Shown here: positions 1-11,628 of the stretch, one piece after another
How the letters are laid out: the number at the start of each line of letters is the position of its first letter
How positions within the stretch are numbered: position 1 is the stretch's first letter
The notes under the pieces: generated by a model
Seen by the model: only the letters and a program-made list of their open reading frames with translations
Databases searched by the model: none
What the model was told of the DNA's origin: nothing
NCBI GenBank assembly: GCA_026873275.1
Contig: JANTUC010000004.1
Location: 992,001-1,056,000 of the forward strand
DNA: 64,000 bases
Source: Pseudopithomyces maydicus
Taxonomy: Eukaryota > Ascomycota > Dothideomycetes > Pleosporales > Didymosphaeriaceae
Reading direction: 5' to 3'
Made by a program: the position numbers and the translations under genes

Positions 1-665
1 CCTCCTCTGCTTCACACACTTGCATGAGACGGCGCACGATCTGCGCATCGGTGAGGCGAGCGTAACGTAGGATTGCACAACGGGATTGCAGAGGCTCGAT
101 GATCTTGTTCGATTGGTTGCAGGCGAAAGCGAAGCGCGTGGTGCTGCTGTAAATTTCCATGGTCCGTCGCAAGGCTTGTTGCGCTCCACTGGTCATGCTG
201 TCTGCCTCGTCGAGGATGACCAGCTTTTGCCTGCCTGGTGGCAAAGTGACCTTCTTCTGTGCGAAGCCCTTTATCCTGTTCCTGACCACATCGATACCAC
301 GCTCGTCGGAGGCGTTGAGCTCAAGCACGGCCTCCTTGTATGCATCACCAAGCAACTGTCGTGCAAGGCATAGAATCGACGTTGTCTTTCCGATACCCGG
401 CATGCCTGAAATGATGACGTGCGGCATGTTTCCATCTTTGGCAATTATTTTGAGGCGCTCGATGGTCTCCGTGTTTCCAACAACATCATCCAGGAAGACC
501 GGTCGGTATTTCTCGACCCTTTCTCACATGTTAGCTGAAAGCGGCCGGTAAGCCTCAGTAAGAAACGACTCACCAGGGCAGCTCATAGTTGGCGCCTCCT
601 CGTGCGTTGGGATTGGCCTTGATGCCGTTGCTGGCGGCGGCTTTCGACGACTCTGCTTTGGCCAT
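1..665 (-). CDS. RFC4: Replication factor C subunit 4 (clamp loader), 5' part only
   Basis: AAA+ ATPase subunit of the RFC complex, which loads PCNA onto primer-template junctions in the nucleus. The gene runs off the left edge, so only the N-terminal ~200 residues are here. Exons: 574-665 and 1-518; intron 519-573 has donor GTGAGT and a CTAAC branch site close to its AAAG acceptor. Visible: a short Ala/Asn-rich leader, the LPWVEKYRP box, Walker A GMPGIGKTT, Walker B LDEAD followed by SMTSGAQQALRR, and the sensor region with FACN and the SRC motif. The wording of the Walker A region (NMPHVIISGMPGIGKT) is closest to yeast Rfc4/human RFC2 rather than the other small subunits. The start is the only ATG before the conserved box. 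Splice sites are inferred. Confidence 0.93.
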
Positions 666-1949
666 ATCGGAGGAGGTTGTCCACGTCGTGGGGCTCCGAC
701 GCGAAACGCGTATGTGAATCGCGTCTTCACGAGCACGAGCTAGACCTATATTGGAAGCTCACGTGCAACCACCCCCAGGGCTCCAGCTCCAGTGGACCAG
801 TCCCAGCTCCCAGGGCTGAGGTCCCGATTGTCAAGAGGGCGTGATTCTTGGATTGCCCACACAGTATAACTCCAGCTTCCATGTCGTTCGCACATGGCCA
901 GGGATGCAGTTTCAGAGCCTCATGCCCAGCCACCTTTCGGGGCGTTTGCCATTCATTTCCTGTTCCTGGTGGTCGGCGAGCAAGCCACCCTTGGACGTAG
1001 GCTGACCACGTTCCTTTGGACCTAGATGCACGCCTTGCGAAGAACAAAGGCCTCGAAGCTCGCCGACCAGCCGTACACATGACAGTTAGGGTACTATTGT
1101 GGCAACGCTAACAATGTCGAGCCACAGGGCGCGTGGATCAAGAAATGACAATGGCAAGCATTAAGCGTGGTCGACAGCGTCCACGCACGAGATGGGGCAC
1201 AAAGGACGGGTCTCAACAGCAACACACGCACAGCAACCCAACAGCGTCTACAGGAAGGACCATTGCTGCACCAGCGAGTCTCAACCGTGCAGTGTGCCCA
1301 AGTGGGACGATGAGTGCCATGGCGGCAGAAGATGCACGCATGTCCAATGTAGGCTCCTAGGCACCCGGTATTTGGTACCCGATAGACTGCCGTCACAAAA
1401 TAGAACGGACAAGTAGGATGTATACGAATGCCAAAGAGCACCGCCACGCGCCAGGCAATCCGGTGATGGCAAAAAGACAAAGCCTGTTGGCTCAGGAGTG
1501 CCCAGGGACCAAGCCGCCGCGCCATAGTTAAATAGGTCGGCAGAGCGTCGTCAGTGCCGCTGGATCCCGGCCTCGAAACAAATCTGGTGGATACGCGTCA
1601 TCGCCATCGCTAATTATCGCCTCAGCCCTCTCATATACCCCGTATAGCCTCAGCAGCTCTCTCGTAAACAAACCCTTCTCTCTCTCCTGGTCGCCAGCAT
1701 CAGGCATTGCCCTGTTTTCCCACAATTGCTCGTTGCGTTTGGCTTTTTGTGCCGTTTGCATTGCGTGCATAGCTGCTAGCTACCACCTGTGACCTGTCGC
1801 AGGTACGCTACATTACCCCGGCTCCCGTCGCACATCGATCCCGATACGGAACCCTAACCTGTTGAGTGTCAGAAGCGTTTAGCCGCGTTGCTTCCGACAG
1901 TGCTGTATATACAAGACGCTCAATACCGACACCTTTCTACTATCCGATA
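666..1949. other. Intergenic between RFC4 and the aspartic protease
   Basis: The divergent upstream regions of RFC4 and the protease lie here. Open frames at 727-1525 are rich in Cys, His and Trp and look non-coding. The only stretch with protein-like composition is the short minus-strand frame listed separately at 1528-1770. Confidence 0.5.
1528..1770 (-). CDS. Short hypothetical ORF (80 codons)
   Basis: I do not recognise a family. The frame is hydrophilic, with an even mix of Glu, Arg, Lys and Asp and a possible helix around LFTRELLRLYGVYERAEAI, which is more protein-like than the other frames nearby. It starts 180 bases upstream of the protease ATG on the opposite strand. No domain, signal peptide or intron is evident. 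It could be a small real gene or a fortuitous frame in a promoter region. Confidence 0.3.
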   Translation of the reverse strand: MHAMQTAQKAKRNEQLWENRAMPDAGDQEREKGLFTRELLRLYGVYERAEAIISDGDDAYPPDLFRGRDPAALTTLCRPI

Positions 1950-3628
1950 ATGAAGGGCTCAACGCTGGCGTTGGCCGCGGAGTTGGTGACGTCGGCGTGT
2001 GCCTTCAGGCTTGTGCAGCGAGAGGTAAGCGCCTTGGCTTCCCCATACTTTCACCGACCGACCATGCATAGCATCCCGCCTTGGCAACCACTCTCACTCT
2101 GCCTGACCTGAGTTGGGAGAGGACCGCGCTGACAAGACCAGAATCCCCGAGTGGTGCAGGCCGACATTCAGCGTCGCCATGTCAACCCCCTCAAGCACGA
2201 CCGGTTACGCCGGCGAGACACGGTGCAGGTGTCGCTGGACAACCAGGAGACCCTCTACTTCATGAACGCCAGCCTGGGCACCCCGCCACAGAACTTCCTC
2301 CTCCACATCGACACGGGCAGCAGCGACCTGTGGGTCAATGCCCGCAACTCGCAGCTGTGCTCCAACCGCGCCCAGCCTTGCGAACAGGCCGGCACATACA
2401 GCGCCGAAGACTCGTCGACATACCAGTATGTGAACAGCGTGTTCAACATCTCGTACGTCGACGGATCCGGCGCATCGGGCGACTACGCCCGAGACACCTT
2501 CTACATGAACGACATGGAAATCGATGATTTGCAGTTTGGCATCGGCTACCAGTCGAGCTCCCCCGAGGGTATCCTGGGCATTGGCTACACCATCAACGAA
2601 GTCCAAGTCAACCGTGCGGGCATGAAACCGTACCCCAACTTACCCCAGAAACTTGTAGATGACAACAAGATCAACACCAACGCTTACTCGCTCTGGCTCA
2701 ACGACCTGGATGCATCAAGCGGCAACATCTTGTTTGGCGGCGTGGATACGGCCAAGTTCGAAGGCACCCTCAGCAAGCTCCCAATCATCCCCGAGCAAGG
2801 CATGTATGCTGAATTCATTATCGCCCTGACCGCATTGGGCGAGAACGGTGAGAAGGGCTCCGTTTTCCAAAACCAAAAGTACCCCGTGCTACTCGACTCT
2901 GGATCGTCCCTGATGTATCTCCCTGACGACGTTGCCACGGCCATGTACCAGAAATTTAACGCGAAATACGACTCCACACAGGGCGCAGCCTATTGCGATT
3001 GCGATGTAGCGAACCAAGAGGGCTCACTGGACTTCACTTTTTCCGACGACGGACCCACCATTTCGGTTCCCATCAACGAGCTTGTGTTGTTCATGGGCGT
3101 GGTCAGAGGCGAGGATACGTGTATCCTTGGTATCGGCCCGGCTGGGGACTCCATATCCGTTCTTGGCGATACCTTTCTACGATCCGCATACGTGGTCTAT
3201 GACCTCGAAAACAACCAGATCGCGTTGGCACAGACCGTCTTCAACAGTACAAAGTCGAGCATCCAAGAGATCGAAAGTGGAGACGACGGTGTAAGCACTG
3301 GCTAAATCTATTGTTCGTGGTCGCGGAAGACAGGTTCTTTTCGCTTGACTGGAACATGTGATGACACCCCTCCGACCCCTAATTCTTGCTGACATTTCGT
3401 CCGCGTCTTTAGATACCTACCGCCACCGAAGTTTCCAATCCAGTTTCGTCTCTTAACGTACAGGGCGGTGGTGGTCGCATTGGTGGCCCATCAATCTCCG
3501 GTTCCAATGATCCCAACGGCAACCCAAACTCGAGTGGCCATGGCTTCCCGGCTGCTACTCCATTGCCTTGGCATGCTGCTGGTGCAGCGATTGCTGGGGG
3601 AATTTTGGTAGGCTTCAATGGGTTTTGA
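1950..3628 (+). CDS. Pepsin-family aspartic endopeptidase, probably GPI-anchored (yapsin/OpsB-like)
   Basis: Secreted A1-family protease, probably at the cell surface. Exons 1950-2024, 2142-3290 and 3413-3628 give 479 residues with phase-consistent junctions (donors GTAAGC, acceptors CCAG and TTTAG). The N-terminus has a short hydrophobic signal segment. A basic propeptide ending near RRRD follows. The two catalytic motifs are DTGSSDLW (Asp about residue 82) and DSGSSLMYLP (Asp about 277). After the catalytic domain comes a Gly/Ser/Pro-rich stretch and a hydrophobic Ala/Gly-rich tail ending in ILVGFNGF, the usual form of a GPI attachment signal. Without the last intron the protein would stop at 3305 and lose this tail; the intron is supported because it restores an open frame with the expected tail. 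Substrate is unknown. Confidence 0.88.
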
Positions 3629-4892
3629 GCCCTACCATCACGCACAATAATCTTCCGTTCCATGTTCTAGTGACACGGCCTACATCTTCTTTGCATAAAT
3701 CGGCGTTGATATGACCAGACATTCCAATCCATTTCCGGAGCTACATAATACGTTGGCTTTTCAGGCGTCCAATGGAGGAGACATTATGTTAGATACATTT
3801 TACTTTTTGTATATGCTAAAGTGCGATGAAGTTTGAATTGGAACCAGTATTCGTCCAAACTTTTGTGTGACCACCTTTCAAAAGACTAGTCTGTTTTTGG
3901 GCCGCGTTTGTTGCTATCAACATTACAATCACAGCTTCGGATACTCTTCACCGTTATGCGGCAACACGATTGCGTAGTATCGCCTAGATCAGCTATTGCT
4001 GGCGCTCGTTGTACTAGTAGGAAGTGTACTAGGATCCTAAGGCGTTATTTCATGTCGTCTCAATGCAATTGTCGCTCCTCAGGGCCGCCACAGTGTTACA
4101 CGACCAGGTAACTTGACACATGTCAACCGGTACCCATGAGACAATAATTCCTTTGCACCGACTCATTGTCGAGCGTCTAGGTCCTCCATCACCTTGTCAG
4201 AGTAACAGTGCGTAACATCTTGTAATGGCCTCCTATGCGAGGAGAATATGGAGAGTTTGGTCGCTGTCACCGTGGAACTTTGCTATAACGCTTCGAGCAA
4301 ACAGACCCTGGTTGAGCTTACAGTGACATACTCAAGCGTCGTGGAACCAGGTACAAAAACTCGACGATGCTCTAGTAATATTTCTCATAAGTTGATTATT
4401 CTTATAGGAATACATGAAAAGTATTGCTAACAATGAAGATAATTAGAATCACTCCTTTGCTCTTCCCTACTACAGAGCTCCTCGGTCCATGTTTCGCGAA
4501 GCAGGATCAAACTTGACCGTGTTCCAGGACAATCTACGAAATACATTCTACGCCGGTCCTATTACAACATCGTACAACGTCGCAGCCTGAAAATCTCAAT
4601 CTTACCTAGATCAGATCCGTTCATTGCTCACGAAGACGAGTAACCGCGGTAACTCGTTGTGGTGGACGCTGCAAGGACTAGCACCTGCGAAACGTCTAGT
4701 GGTACTTTTGCATCCCCCTTGCAAGATCTAGCTGAATACAAGGCATATATTTCGTTCAGCCCCTACTTCTTGCTTCTCTATCGATCCTATACATGCCCAC
4801 CGCCCAATTAGATTCATCATCTATATATTGCTGTATCGGGACGCCTGCCATATTTGTAGCAAGAATACTGCAACTTCATCCTTCCAGCGAAC
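3629..4892. other. Intergenic, no gene seen
   Basis: About 1.26 kb between the protease and the small secreted protein. Only short frames of biased composition occur. No tRNA-like fold or repeat was noticed. Confidence 0.5.
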
Positions 4893-5681
4893 ATGAGAAC
4901 AGTCCTTACACTCGTAGTTTTTTCGAGCGGTATCTTCGCTCAATTTGACCAAAGCTCCAGACCTTTCCGCCTCTTCCTGGAATCGTACAATGAAACTTTC
5001 CACGGTCACTGTACATTTTCCAAAATCACTTTTGGACCCTACAAACGCTGACTTGTATAAGCACTAGGGGCGTGCCACGAAGGCGCCGCGATTGAAGCTC
5101 TCTGTCCCACCGGCTTGACACGCACGGATGGAGCTACACCGTTCGATACCTTCTACCAACGAACAGATCCCGAAAATACTGGCGTCGATGGTGACTCTTT
5201 GGGACCTCTTGTTTGGAACCTGACAATTGGCAACAATAAGATTGTGTGCGTAAATTTTTGGCAAGAAATGGATGTGTCTTCCGTGGAAAAGAAGGCTTTT
5301 CTTGCCCCAAGGACGCACCCACTCAATAAACCCCAATTCTTCAGCTTATACTAATGTCCGTGTTCTTCATCTAGCCCCTCATACATGGTGCTCAAGCCCG
5401 ACATTACGACCGATGTTGCTGTTCCAATTATCACGACGGGAAACACATCAGCTATACCTGTGAGCTTCACTTCGGACGGGTGTATGTACTTCCCAAAGTT
5501 TCAAGATGATACTGTAAGCCCGCCGGTACAATTCATAGCTCCGCTAAAACTGGAGAACTGGTATACGTGCTTGACAGAGTGGAGCTATTTGTATGTTACC
5601 TTGAGTTGGAAAGTGGGAATCGAGGGCGAACCGCAGAATCCTAGTTGCGAAAAGGTAAGGGTAATTAGAGAGTTTATCTAG
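4893..5681 (+). CDS. Small secreted protein of a fungal-specific family (ACHEGAAIE motif)
   Basis: Exons 4893-5010, 5068-5245 and 5375-5681 give 200 residues; the junction phases agree. Residues 1-16 form a signal peptide ending ...GIFA. The mature protein has FRLFLESYNETF, then ACHEGAAIEALC, a mid region with the hydrophobic YMVLKPDI, and a C-terminus with PQNPSCEKVRV. From memory this matches a family of uncharacterised secreted ascomycete proteins sharing a Y/F-hydrophobic start and a CHEGAAIE box; its biochemical role is unknown. Five cysteines remain after signal removal. A further donor-like GTAAGG lies in the last codons but splicing it would remove the family-like tail, so I kept the frame open to TAG. 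It could be an effector or a cell-wall protein; nothing here decides. Confidence 0.72.
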
Positions 5682-7266
5682 TGGATAATTTTGCTGGGTA
5701 TATTCCAGTAAGGCTTGATCGTCAAGTTTGATGTACTGGTGAACCTAGCGGCGAGGATGCCTACGCCCGTTGACCTTAATGGGCGTTAATTTGCACCATC
5801 TCCAATTTAAATAGAAATAAGATCCCTTGGTTCGGTCTTGTGAGACTGCCTGACTGTTCGCCAGACTTCCACTGTCATCAAATCCGTCCGCTTCCAATCG
5901 TGACACTGAATACGACGTTAATTGAACACCACCACTGAATCGGTTCAACCATGCATGAAACTATGATTTACTTGGCTCAATCACGACACATACATGGTCT
6001 GTTCCCTATGATATACATTTCTCTCTCTTTAAATCTGAGCTAAAGCCCAAGATTTCTATTGTTATTTACCACTTCCAGCTATGCTGCTGCTCTATGACCA
6101 AGCCCGGTATTCATGCTTTGCACCAGTGAAATAAAGAACCGCCTTCATCATCTTTTCCGTACTCATCTCCGGCACTGAACATCAGAGTAACCACAATATG
6201 AATACGTAGAGAGTAACACATGGTTTTTCGATCGATCCAGGGGGTCCGCTGGCAGTCCGTCGATCGTCCGTCTGCGCTTTTACTCTGATTCCGTACTACA
6301 TCAAGCTGTGCCTCATGCAGCCATAACCTTGGCTATGCTTGATGCAGCAAACATTGTGAGCTTGTTCTAGCTATCTAAGTTAACTCCCATCCCAAATATC
6401 ACATTTGACACATTATTTTCAGTGGCTCTTCGCACCGATGATTACAGCTACCTCGGGCAGTTATGAGACGAGCACCACCAACTTGAGTTTTCCCAGGTTG
6501 TACCTCATCTTGATGGAAGATTTCCTGGCATTCATTTACCGAATTGGAAGTGCCTAAGAGGTGCCACTCGAGTCACAACCTGACACTGCTGACGGGCATA
6601 CATAGTAATCATCCTTTGCAGGGGCCTAGCGGGGTACCGAGGTATACACATGCGATCCCCATATACACTAGTCTATACTCATCTCGACTCAGTGTGGTGT
6701 GCGTTGTTGGGCAAATCCTGCAATCGACCAGCGATGAGAAACTAGTGGTGGAGTCGTTGAAGTGCTTGAGATAGTAACAATGCGGCTTGGGCGTTGAGGT
6801 TGGCTGTCATGGCCCCTCCCTGCGAGCCCGCAATTCCAGTATTTGGACACTGCGGACTTATAACTTAAATCCGTGGTGTGTGGCACAGCTAAAACTTGCG
6901 TCAGCCGTTGACTGAGGCAAGTCGTTGCATTGTCGTCGTTAGTTTACGCCCGAGCGGCCCATGCAACGCCCCGCAATACTACCGCAGAAGTGGCTGGATA
7001 CTAGCAAATCATCTGGTTAAGGCGAGATGTAGAGTCCAACTAGCAGAAAAGAATGTCAGACACTATCTCCAATCAGATTAGCATTTCATTTGTATGTATG
7101 CATGAGAGAGCTTACTTGGAACCCAAACGCCAGCGGGCAATATATGTGCGTGTGCATATATATGCATGCATGGTATAAAAGCTGCCACTCAACTGCATTG
7201 TGCGTTCCCAACACTTTCAACCCGATACCATATCTGTGGTACTCCAAAGAAAGCAGAAATTATAAC
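5682..7266. other. Intergenic, no gene seen
   Basis: About 1.6 kb. Short frames at 5745-5948, 6544-6774 and 6689-6886 have no recognisable domain or intron. A TATA-like TATATATGCATG motif near 7156 with GGTATAAAAG at 7171-7180 is a plausible promoter for the downstream dehydrogenase. Confidence 0.45.
7171..7180 (+). promoter_or_regulatory. TATA box for the aldehyde dehydrogenase gene
   Basis: GGTATAAAAG lies about 90 bases upstream of the ATG at 7267, a usual spacing for a fungal core promoter. It is the best TATA match in the intergenic region. Confidence 0.55.
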
Positions 7267-8929
7267 ATGGCTGATTACTCTCATTTCATCAACAATGAGG
7301 TAAATACTGCTACTATCACTTTCCCCAGGCGTGTTTGTTACTGATAGGTCGACCCAGTTTGTTGAGGGCTCTTCAGATGCCACGTATGAGGTATTCAACC
7401 CAGCCACAGACGAGTCTGTCGGCAAGATCAATTGCGCACGCGAAGCTGAAGTCGATGCTGCAGTAGCCGCAGCACGTGCAGCCTTTGAATCATGGGCCGA
7501 GACGCCGGCTGCAAAGAGGGCTGCTCTGTTGAATAAGTTCGCAGATCTTATGGAAGCCAACATACAGGAGATTGTCAAGGCCGAAGTTGAGGCCATGGGT
7601 CAGCCTCTTTTCATGACCGCTGGAGGCATAGTGCCGGGAGCAATTGGTATGTTCAGATATTATGCAGGCTGGGCAGACAAAATCGAGGGTCTAGCTCTGC
7701 CTCCAGAGAACGACCGACTTGGTATCGTACAATATGAACCAATAGGCGTGTGCGGCGGGATTGGCCCCTGGAATGTAACAATAATGTGAGTTTGTTTGAA
7801 CTGAGGCTTGATCGAAACACTAACGATGATGAGGACTTTTTCGTGGAAAGTAGCGCCTGCGCTGGCTGCAGGCAATACGGTTGTTTACAAGACCTCGGAG
7901 AAGTCACCCTTCAGTCTGCTTGTCATAGCAAGATTGGCGAAAGAGGCTGGTTTCCCTCCGGGTGTCTTCAATGTAGTCTCTGGAGATGGTCCCACCGGTG
8001 CCCTCCTATCGTCTCATATGGACATAGACAAAATATCGTTTACTGGCAGCGGTCCAAGTGGACGCAAGGTACTAGATGCGGCAGCCAAGAGCAACCTGAA
8101 GAAGGTTACACTAGAGCTTGGTGGAAAGTCACCGTCGCTTGTGTTTGAGGATGCAGACATTGAAAATGCCTTGACCGGGTCTGTCCTAGTTGCCTACGCC
8201 TTTGTACAATATGACACATCTGACAATTACTAGGAACTCTCAAGGCTTTCTTATCAACTCATCCCAGGTCTGCGCCGCAGCATCTCGCCTTTTTGTCCAG
8301 TCGTCTATAGCCGAAAAATTCGTCGAAAGCCTCAAAGCACGATTCCAAGGCTTTAGCGCTGCTGTCGGCGATCCCAACGCCCCTACTACCTTTTTGGGCC
8401 CACTTGCTGATAAACTACAATTAGAGCGTGTTCTCAGTTATATTGAGGCAGGTAAATCGGAAGCTGAGTTGCTCGTTGGAGGCGAACGTAAGGGCGATAA
8501 GGGTGCTTTCGTCCAGCCCACCATTTTCCTCAACCCAAAGAAAGACGGAAAGATCTACCGTGAAGAGATCTTTGGTCCAGTATTGTCCATATTGACATTT
8601 GATACCGAGGAAGAGGCTATCAAACTAGCCAATGATACTAGCTATGGGCTGTCCGGTAAGTTTCATCACCAACTGTCCTCCTTTCTACCCATTGGTCGTG
8701 AAATAACTGACAAGTAATAGCATCCGTGTATAGTGGAAGCACAGGCCGGGCTCTACGAATAGCATCCAAGATCAAGGCAGGAAGTGTTGGAATCAATGGT
8801 CCTTATAAACCAACCCCCGGCTTGCCATTCGGAGGGTACAAGCAGAGTGGTGTTGGACGAGAGATGGGTAAGGAAGGTTTAATGGCGTATCTGCAGGCGA
8901 AGAGTATCAGTATCAACTTGGCTGTATGA
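7267..8929 (+). CDS. NAD(P)+-dependent aldehyde dehydrogenase
   Basis: ALDH superfamily enzyme oxidising an aldehyde to its acid, probably cytosolic since no targeting peptide is visible. Exons 7267-7299, 7358-7785, 7834-8178, 8234-8655 and 8721-8929 give 478 residues, the usual ALDH length, with all phases consistent. Motifs: PWN in GPWNVTIM, the active-site Glu in LELGGKS, the catalytic Cys in SSQVCAAASR, EEIFGPV, and the PFGGYKQSGVGRE C-terminus. Intron 1 uses the acceptor at 7356-7357 so that the start reads INNEFVEG; the nearer acceptor at 7327 breaks the frame. Intron 3 needs a weak donor (GTCTGT at 8179), chosen because it restores NSQGFLINSSQVC. The exact substrate (betaine aldehyde, aminobutyraldehyde, others) cannot be told. 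It is the last gene before the transposon nest. Confidence 0.9.
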
Positions 8930-9221
8930 GTTCTGCACGTTTGATAGGGAGAAGAGCACATGTGCAGTGTTCCGCGGTCGCTACGAATCGAATTGGACCA
9001 CCAGAAAGCCTTGCAACAAGACAGCGCATTTTATGTGTCTAGAAAGTTCTCACTACATATGTAATTTTCCCTCGCATCAAGGAATACGAAGCATTTGAGA
9101 GTGACCTTGTTGTGGCTTTTTTGACGTCTTTATATTTGATATTCGCATGACGCGTGCCAAGACAGTCGTTCTGAGCTCGGTTCGATCTCCACGTCAAAAC
9201 CTTTGCGGGGGCTTACTGCCG
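8930..9221. other. 3' flank of the dehydrogenase up to the transposon nest
   Basis: Normal base composition with no open frame of interest. It ends abruptly at the terminal inverted repeat that begins at 9222, where the sequence turns strongly AT-rich. Confidence 0.6.
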
Positions 9222-9377
9222 ATCTGTCAGGTTCGAAAATCGGGGAAATCCTTGGCGCCTAACCTGATTTGATTTGTTTTATTTTTTATATAGACGCGTT
9301 TTTGACCTCCTATATTATTACTAAATATTAATATTTTTAAATTATTCTAAAAAATCTAAATTTTTTATAATAAAAAG
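9222..9377 (+). repeat. Left terminal inverted repeat of element E
   Basis: Matches the reverse complement of 37714-37859. The first ~55 bases are nearly unchanged (TGTCAGGTTCGAAAATCGGG is identical in both); the rest is AT-rich and differs mostly by transitions. Confidence 0.85.
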
Positions 9378-9544
9378 GACCTGCTTACAAATTAATAGTA
9401 ATTTTTAATATTAAGTAATAATATTAGCTTTTTAATCAGCTTCTAACCTACTTAAATATAACTTTTAGTTACCTCCGCACGGACTATTTTAGGTTATATT
9501 TAAATAAATTAAAAAGTTAATATTACTATCCTATATTAAAAAAC

Positions 9545-10042
9545 TGTTATAATCACAAGGGTAGCTAATTCTAGAGGTTAAGGTTGGTTCTCGGGCAGGA
9601 GCAACTTACAGAGGGAGAAAGGTTATTAATTATATAAATAAATTAATAAAGTAGTTAGTATTAATATTATAAATAATACTAAATTAATAAGGGGCCTAAG
9701 TAAATCTAAATAATAAATTAATAAATAGATTAAATATAAATATTAGAGTTAATACCTTAAATTTCTATATATTATATACTAGTTTTACTTACTAGTAAGC
9801 AGTTTCTAAGAACTACTTTTTATTAAATATTTTTTATTAAGTGTTTCTTACTAAATACTCTCTATTAAATAATAAAATATTAAGTATAGATATAAGGTGC
9901 TTATTATAGAGTACTTATATAATTATATAATTATAGTATAGTTATGCAGCATGACGCATAATTATAAAAATTATTAATTTTATAGTAAGCTACTAATAGG
10001 TATAAGATATAATAGCCTTATACTAAAACTTAAATTATAATA
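9545..10042 (-). repeat. 3' LTR of element D (degraded)
   Basis: About 498 bp. The first ~280 bases on the plus strand align with the A LTR through RIP-type changes; the remainder, which is U3 in the element's own sense, does not. It contains a degraded tandem array of a ~14 bp ACTAAGCGCT-type unit near 9811-9870. Confidence 0.85.
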
Positions 10043-11628
10043 TTATTTTTTCCCTTTAATTAATTTATCTTTAAATTATATAATTATATTTACTTATCTT
10101 ATATAAGCGTCTGTTCTATAATATATACTTAAGTATATAGATTAATATACCTGCTAAATCCACTATTTATAAATTTTATCTTTATAATAAAATCTTTTAA
10201 GCTAATACTATTATAGAATCTCTTTATTTTAACTGCGACGCTAAAAACCGTAAGTATTATATTATATTAGACTTAAATTTAAAATATACTAAATATATTT
10301 GCTAGGGTTATCTTTATATTAATATATTATAGATATTTCTTAACAAGACTTGTAAAGAGTATAAGAAGAAGATTAAAGAGGATAAAAAGAAGTTAGTATT
10401 AATTATTATTAGGTTATTAAGAGATAAAAAATATTAGCTTAAACTAAAAAGTATACTTATAAGAAGACTTTATATTTTACTATAGATATAGAGGCGGAAG
10501 GTAAAGTAGTAAATATAATATTATTAGCTTATTCTATAATAAATACTTTAACTAATTACTTATCTGCGATATGGGCGACCTTAAATTTATTAAATAATTT
10601 TTTATTAATTCTAGTTCCTTCCTTAGGTGCCTAGGTATATTTTATAATTTTAGCTAATTAGTTTCTATAATCTGTGCTTCTTATCTCTCTGTTAGGGCTA
10701 AAATTATAGTATTTTTATAAATTTACTAATATCCGACCTAGTAACTTATCCAATTATAATACTCTTTTAGTTTTTATTAATAATTACTTAGGTTACCTTC
10801 TAGTTTCTATATATTTTCGCTATTAGAGTATCCTTTCTATTTAATAAGGTATTTATTATTTTCTTATCCTAAGCCGTATTATATATTTAGAATATATTCT
10901 ATTTTGAACTTATTTTCTTCCTTAGCTTAGTAATAGAAGGTAGTTTAAATTAGTGTTTCTAGGTTTACTAGTTCTAATAATAATATATAAAATACTAAGT
11001 ATATTTTTATGTCTAGTGATAGTTCTAATTTATAGTTTATTAGTAATATTTATTTAGAAATAAAAAATAGTTTAATTTTAATATAATTTAGTTTCTTATA
11101 TTTCTTTTTCTATATATAAAGATTTTTTATAAGTAAATATATTTTATTCTCTTTCTTTAGCTAAGGTGCCGTTTTTTATTTTTTATTAATATAGGAAATT
11201 ATCTATTATTAAGACTTCTTAAGGTTTTCTTATAATTCTTTATATATTTATTTTATAATTTCTGCAGTTTTCTCTGCTTCTATTATATTAATAACTATTA
11301 GTAAGACTTAATTAAAGAGATATAGATATTTTTTATAGTTTATATAATATAGTGTAATTCCTATTATTATTAATTCTTTATTATTATATGCCATCTATAC
11401 TAAGGGTAATAATAAAATTTAATTATTTTTCTTCTGATTATAGTAGATACGTAAGTATATTTCTATAGTCTAGTTAGTATATTCTGTTTATCTATCTGTT
11501 TATAAATAATAAGCTGTTAATAGTTTTTATTTTATTCTAATAAGTACTATAAGTATTATCTAATAATTTAATATAAAGAGTTTGTCTTTATTACTAATAA
11601 TTATTTTTAGTATACCGTAGTATCTTAT
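10043..11628 (-). pseudogene. Element D internal fragment 1: antisense-gene remnant, pol C-terminus and integrase
   Basis: From about 10620 the sequence parallels the A pol 3' end (A 12790-13656): the chromodomain, the linker and the integrase region up to the A insertion point. Every frame is broken by stops. The last five bases, CTTAT, are the left TSD of element A. The stretch 10147-10600 is a separate degraded gene on the plus strand. Confidence 0.8.
10147..10600 (+). pseudogene. Degraded antisense Zn2Cys6-type gene of element D
   Basis: In the plus-strand frame starting at 10147 (ATA CCT GCT AAA, a likely RIP-altered ATG start) the spacing of a fungal binuclear zinc cluster is still visible: TAT 10225, TGC 10234, TAT 10255, TAT 10285, TAT 10294 and TAT 10315. 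Read as cysteine codons changed from TGT to TAT by G-to-A mutation (one TGC survives), these give C-x2-C-x6-C-x9-C-x2-C-x6-C. A Lys/Glu-rich stretch with coiled-coil character follows (10340-10440). Position, orientation and order match the intact antisense genes of A, B and C. The 3' limit is approximate. The interpretation depends on assuming RIP at these codons. Confidence 0.65.

Noticed and set aside
1094..1525. 143-codon minus-strand ORF upstream of the protease
   Set aside because: Cys/His/Trp-rich composition, no domain, no splice support.
5655..5708. A fourth intron at the end of the small secreted protein gene
   Set aside because: Splicing would place a stop right after the junction and remove the family-like C-terminal VRVIREFI.
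7300..7328. Shorter first intron for the aldehyde dehydrogenase ending at 7328
   Set aside because: It shifts the frame; the acceptor at 7356-7357 restores the normal N-terminus.
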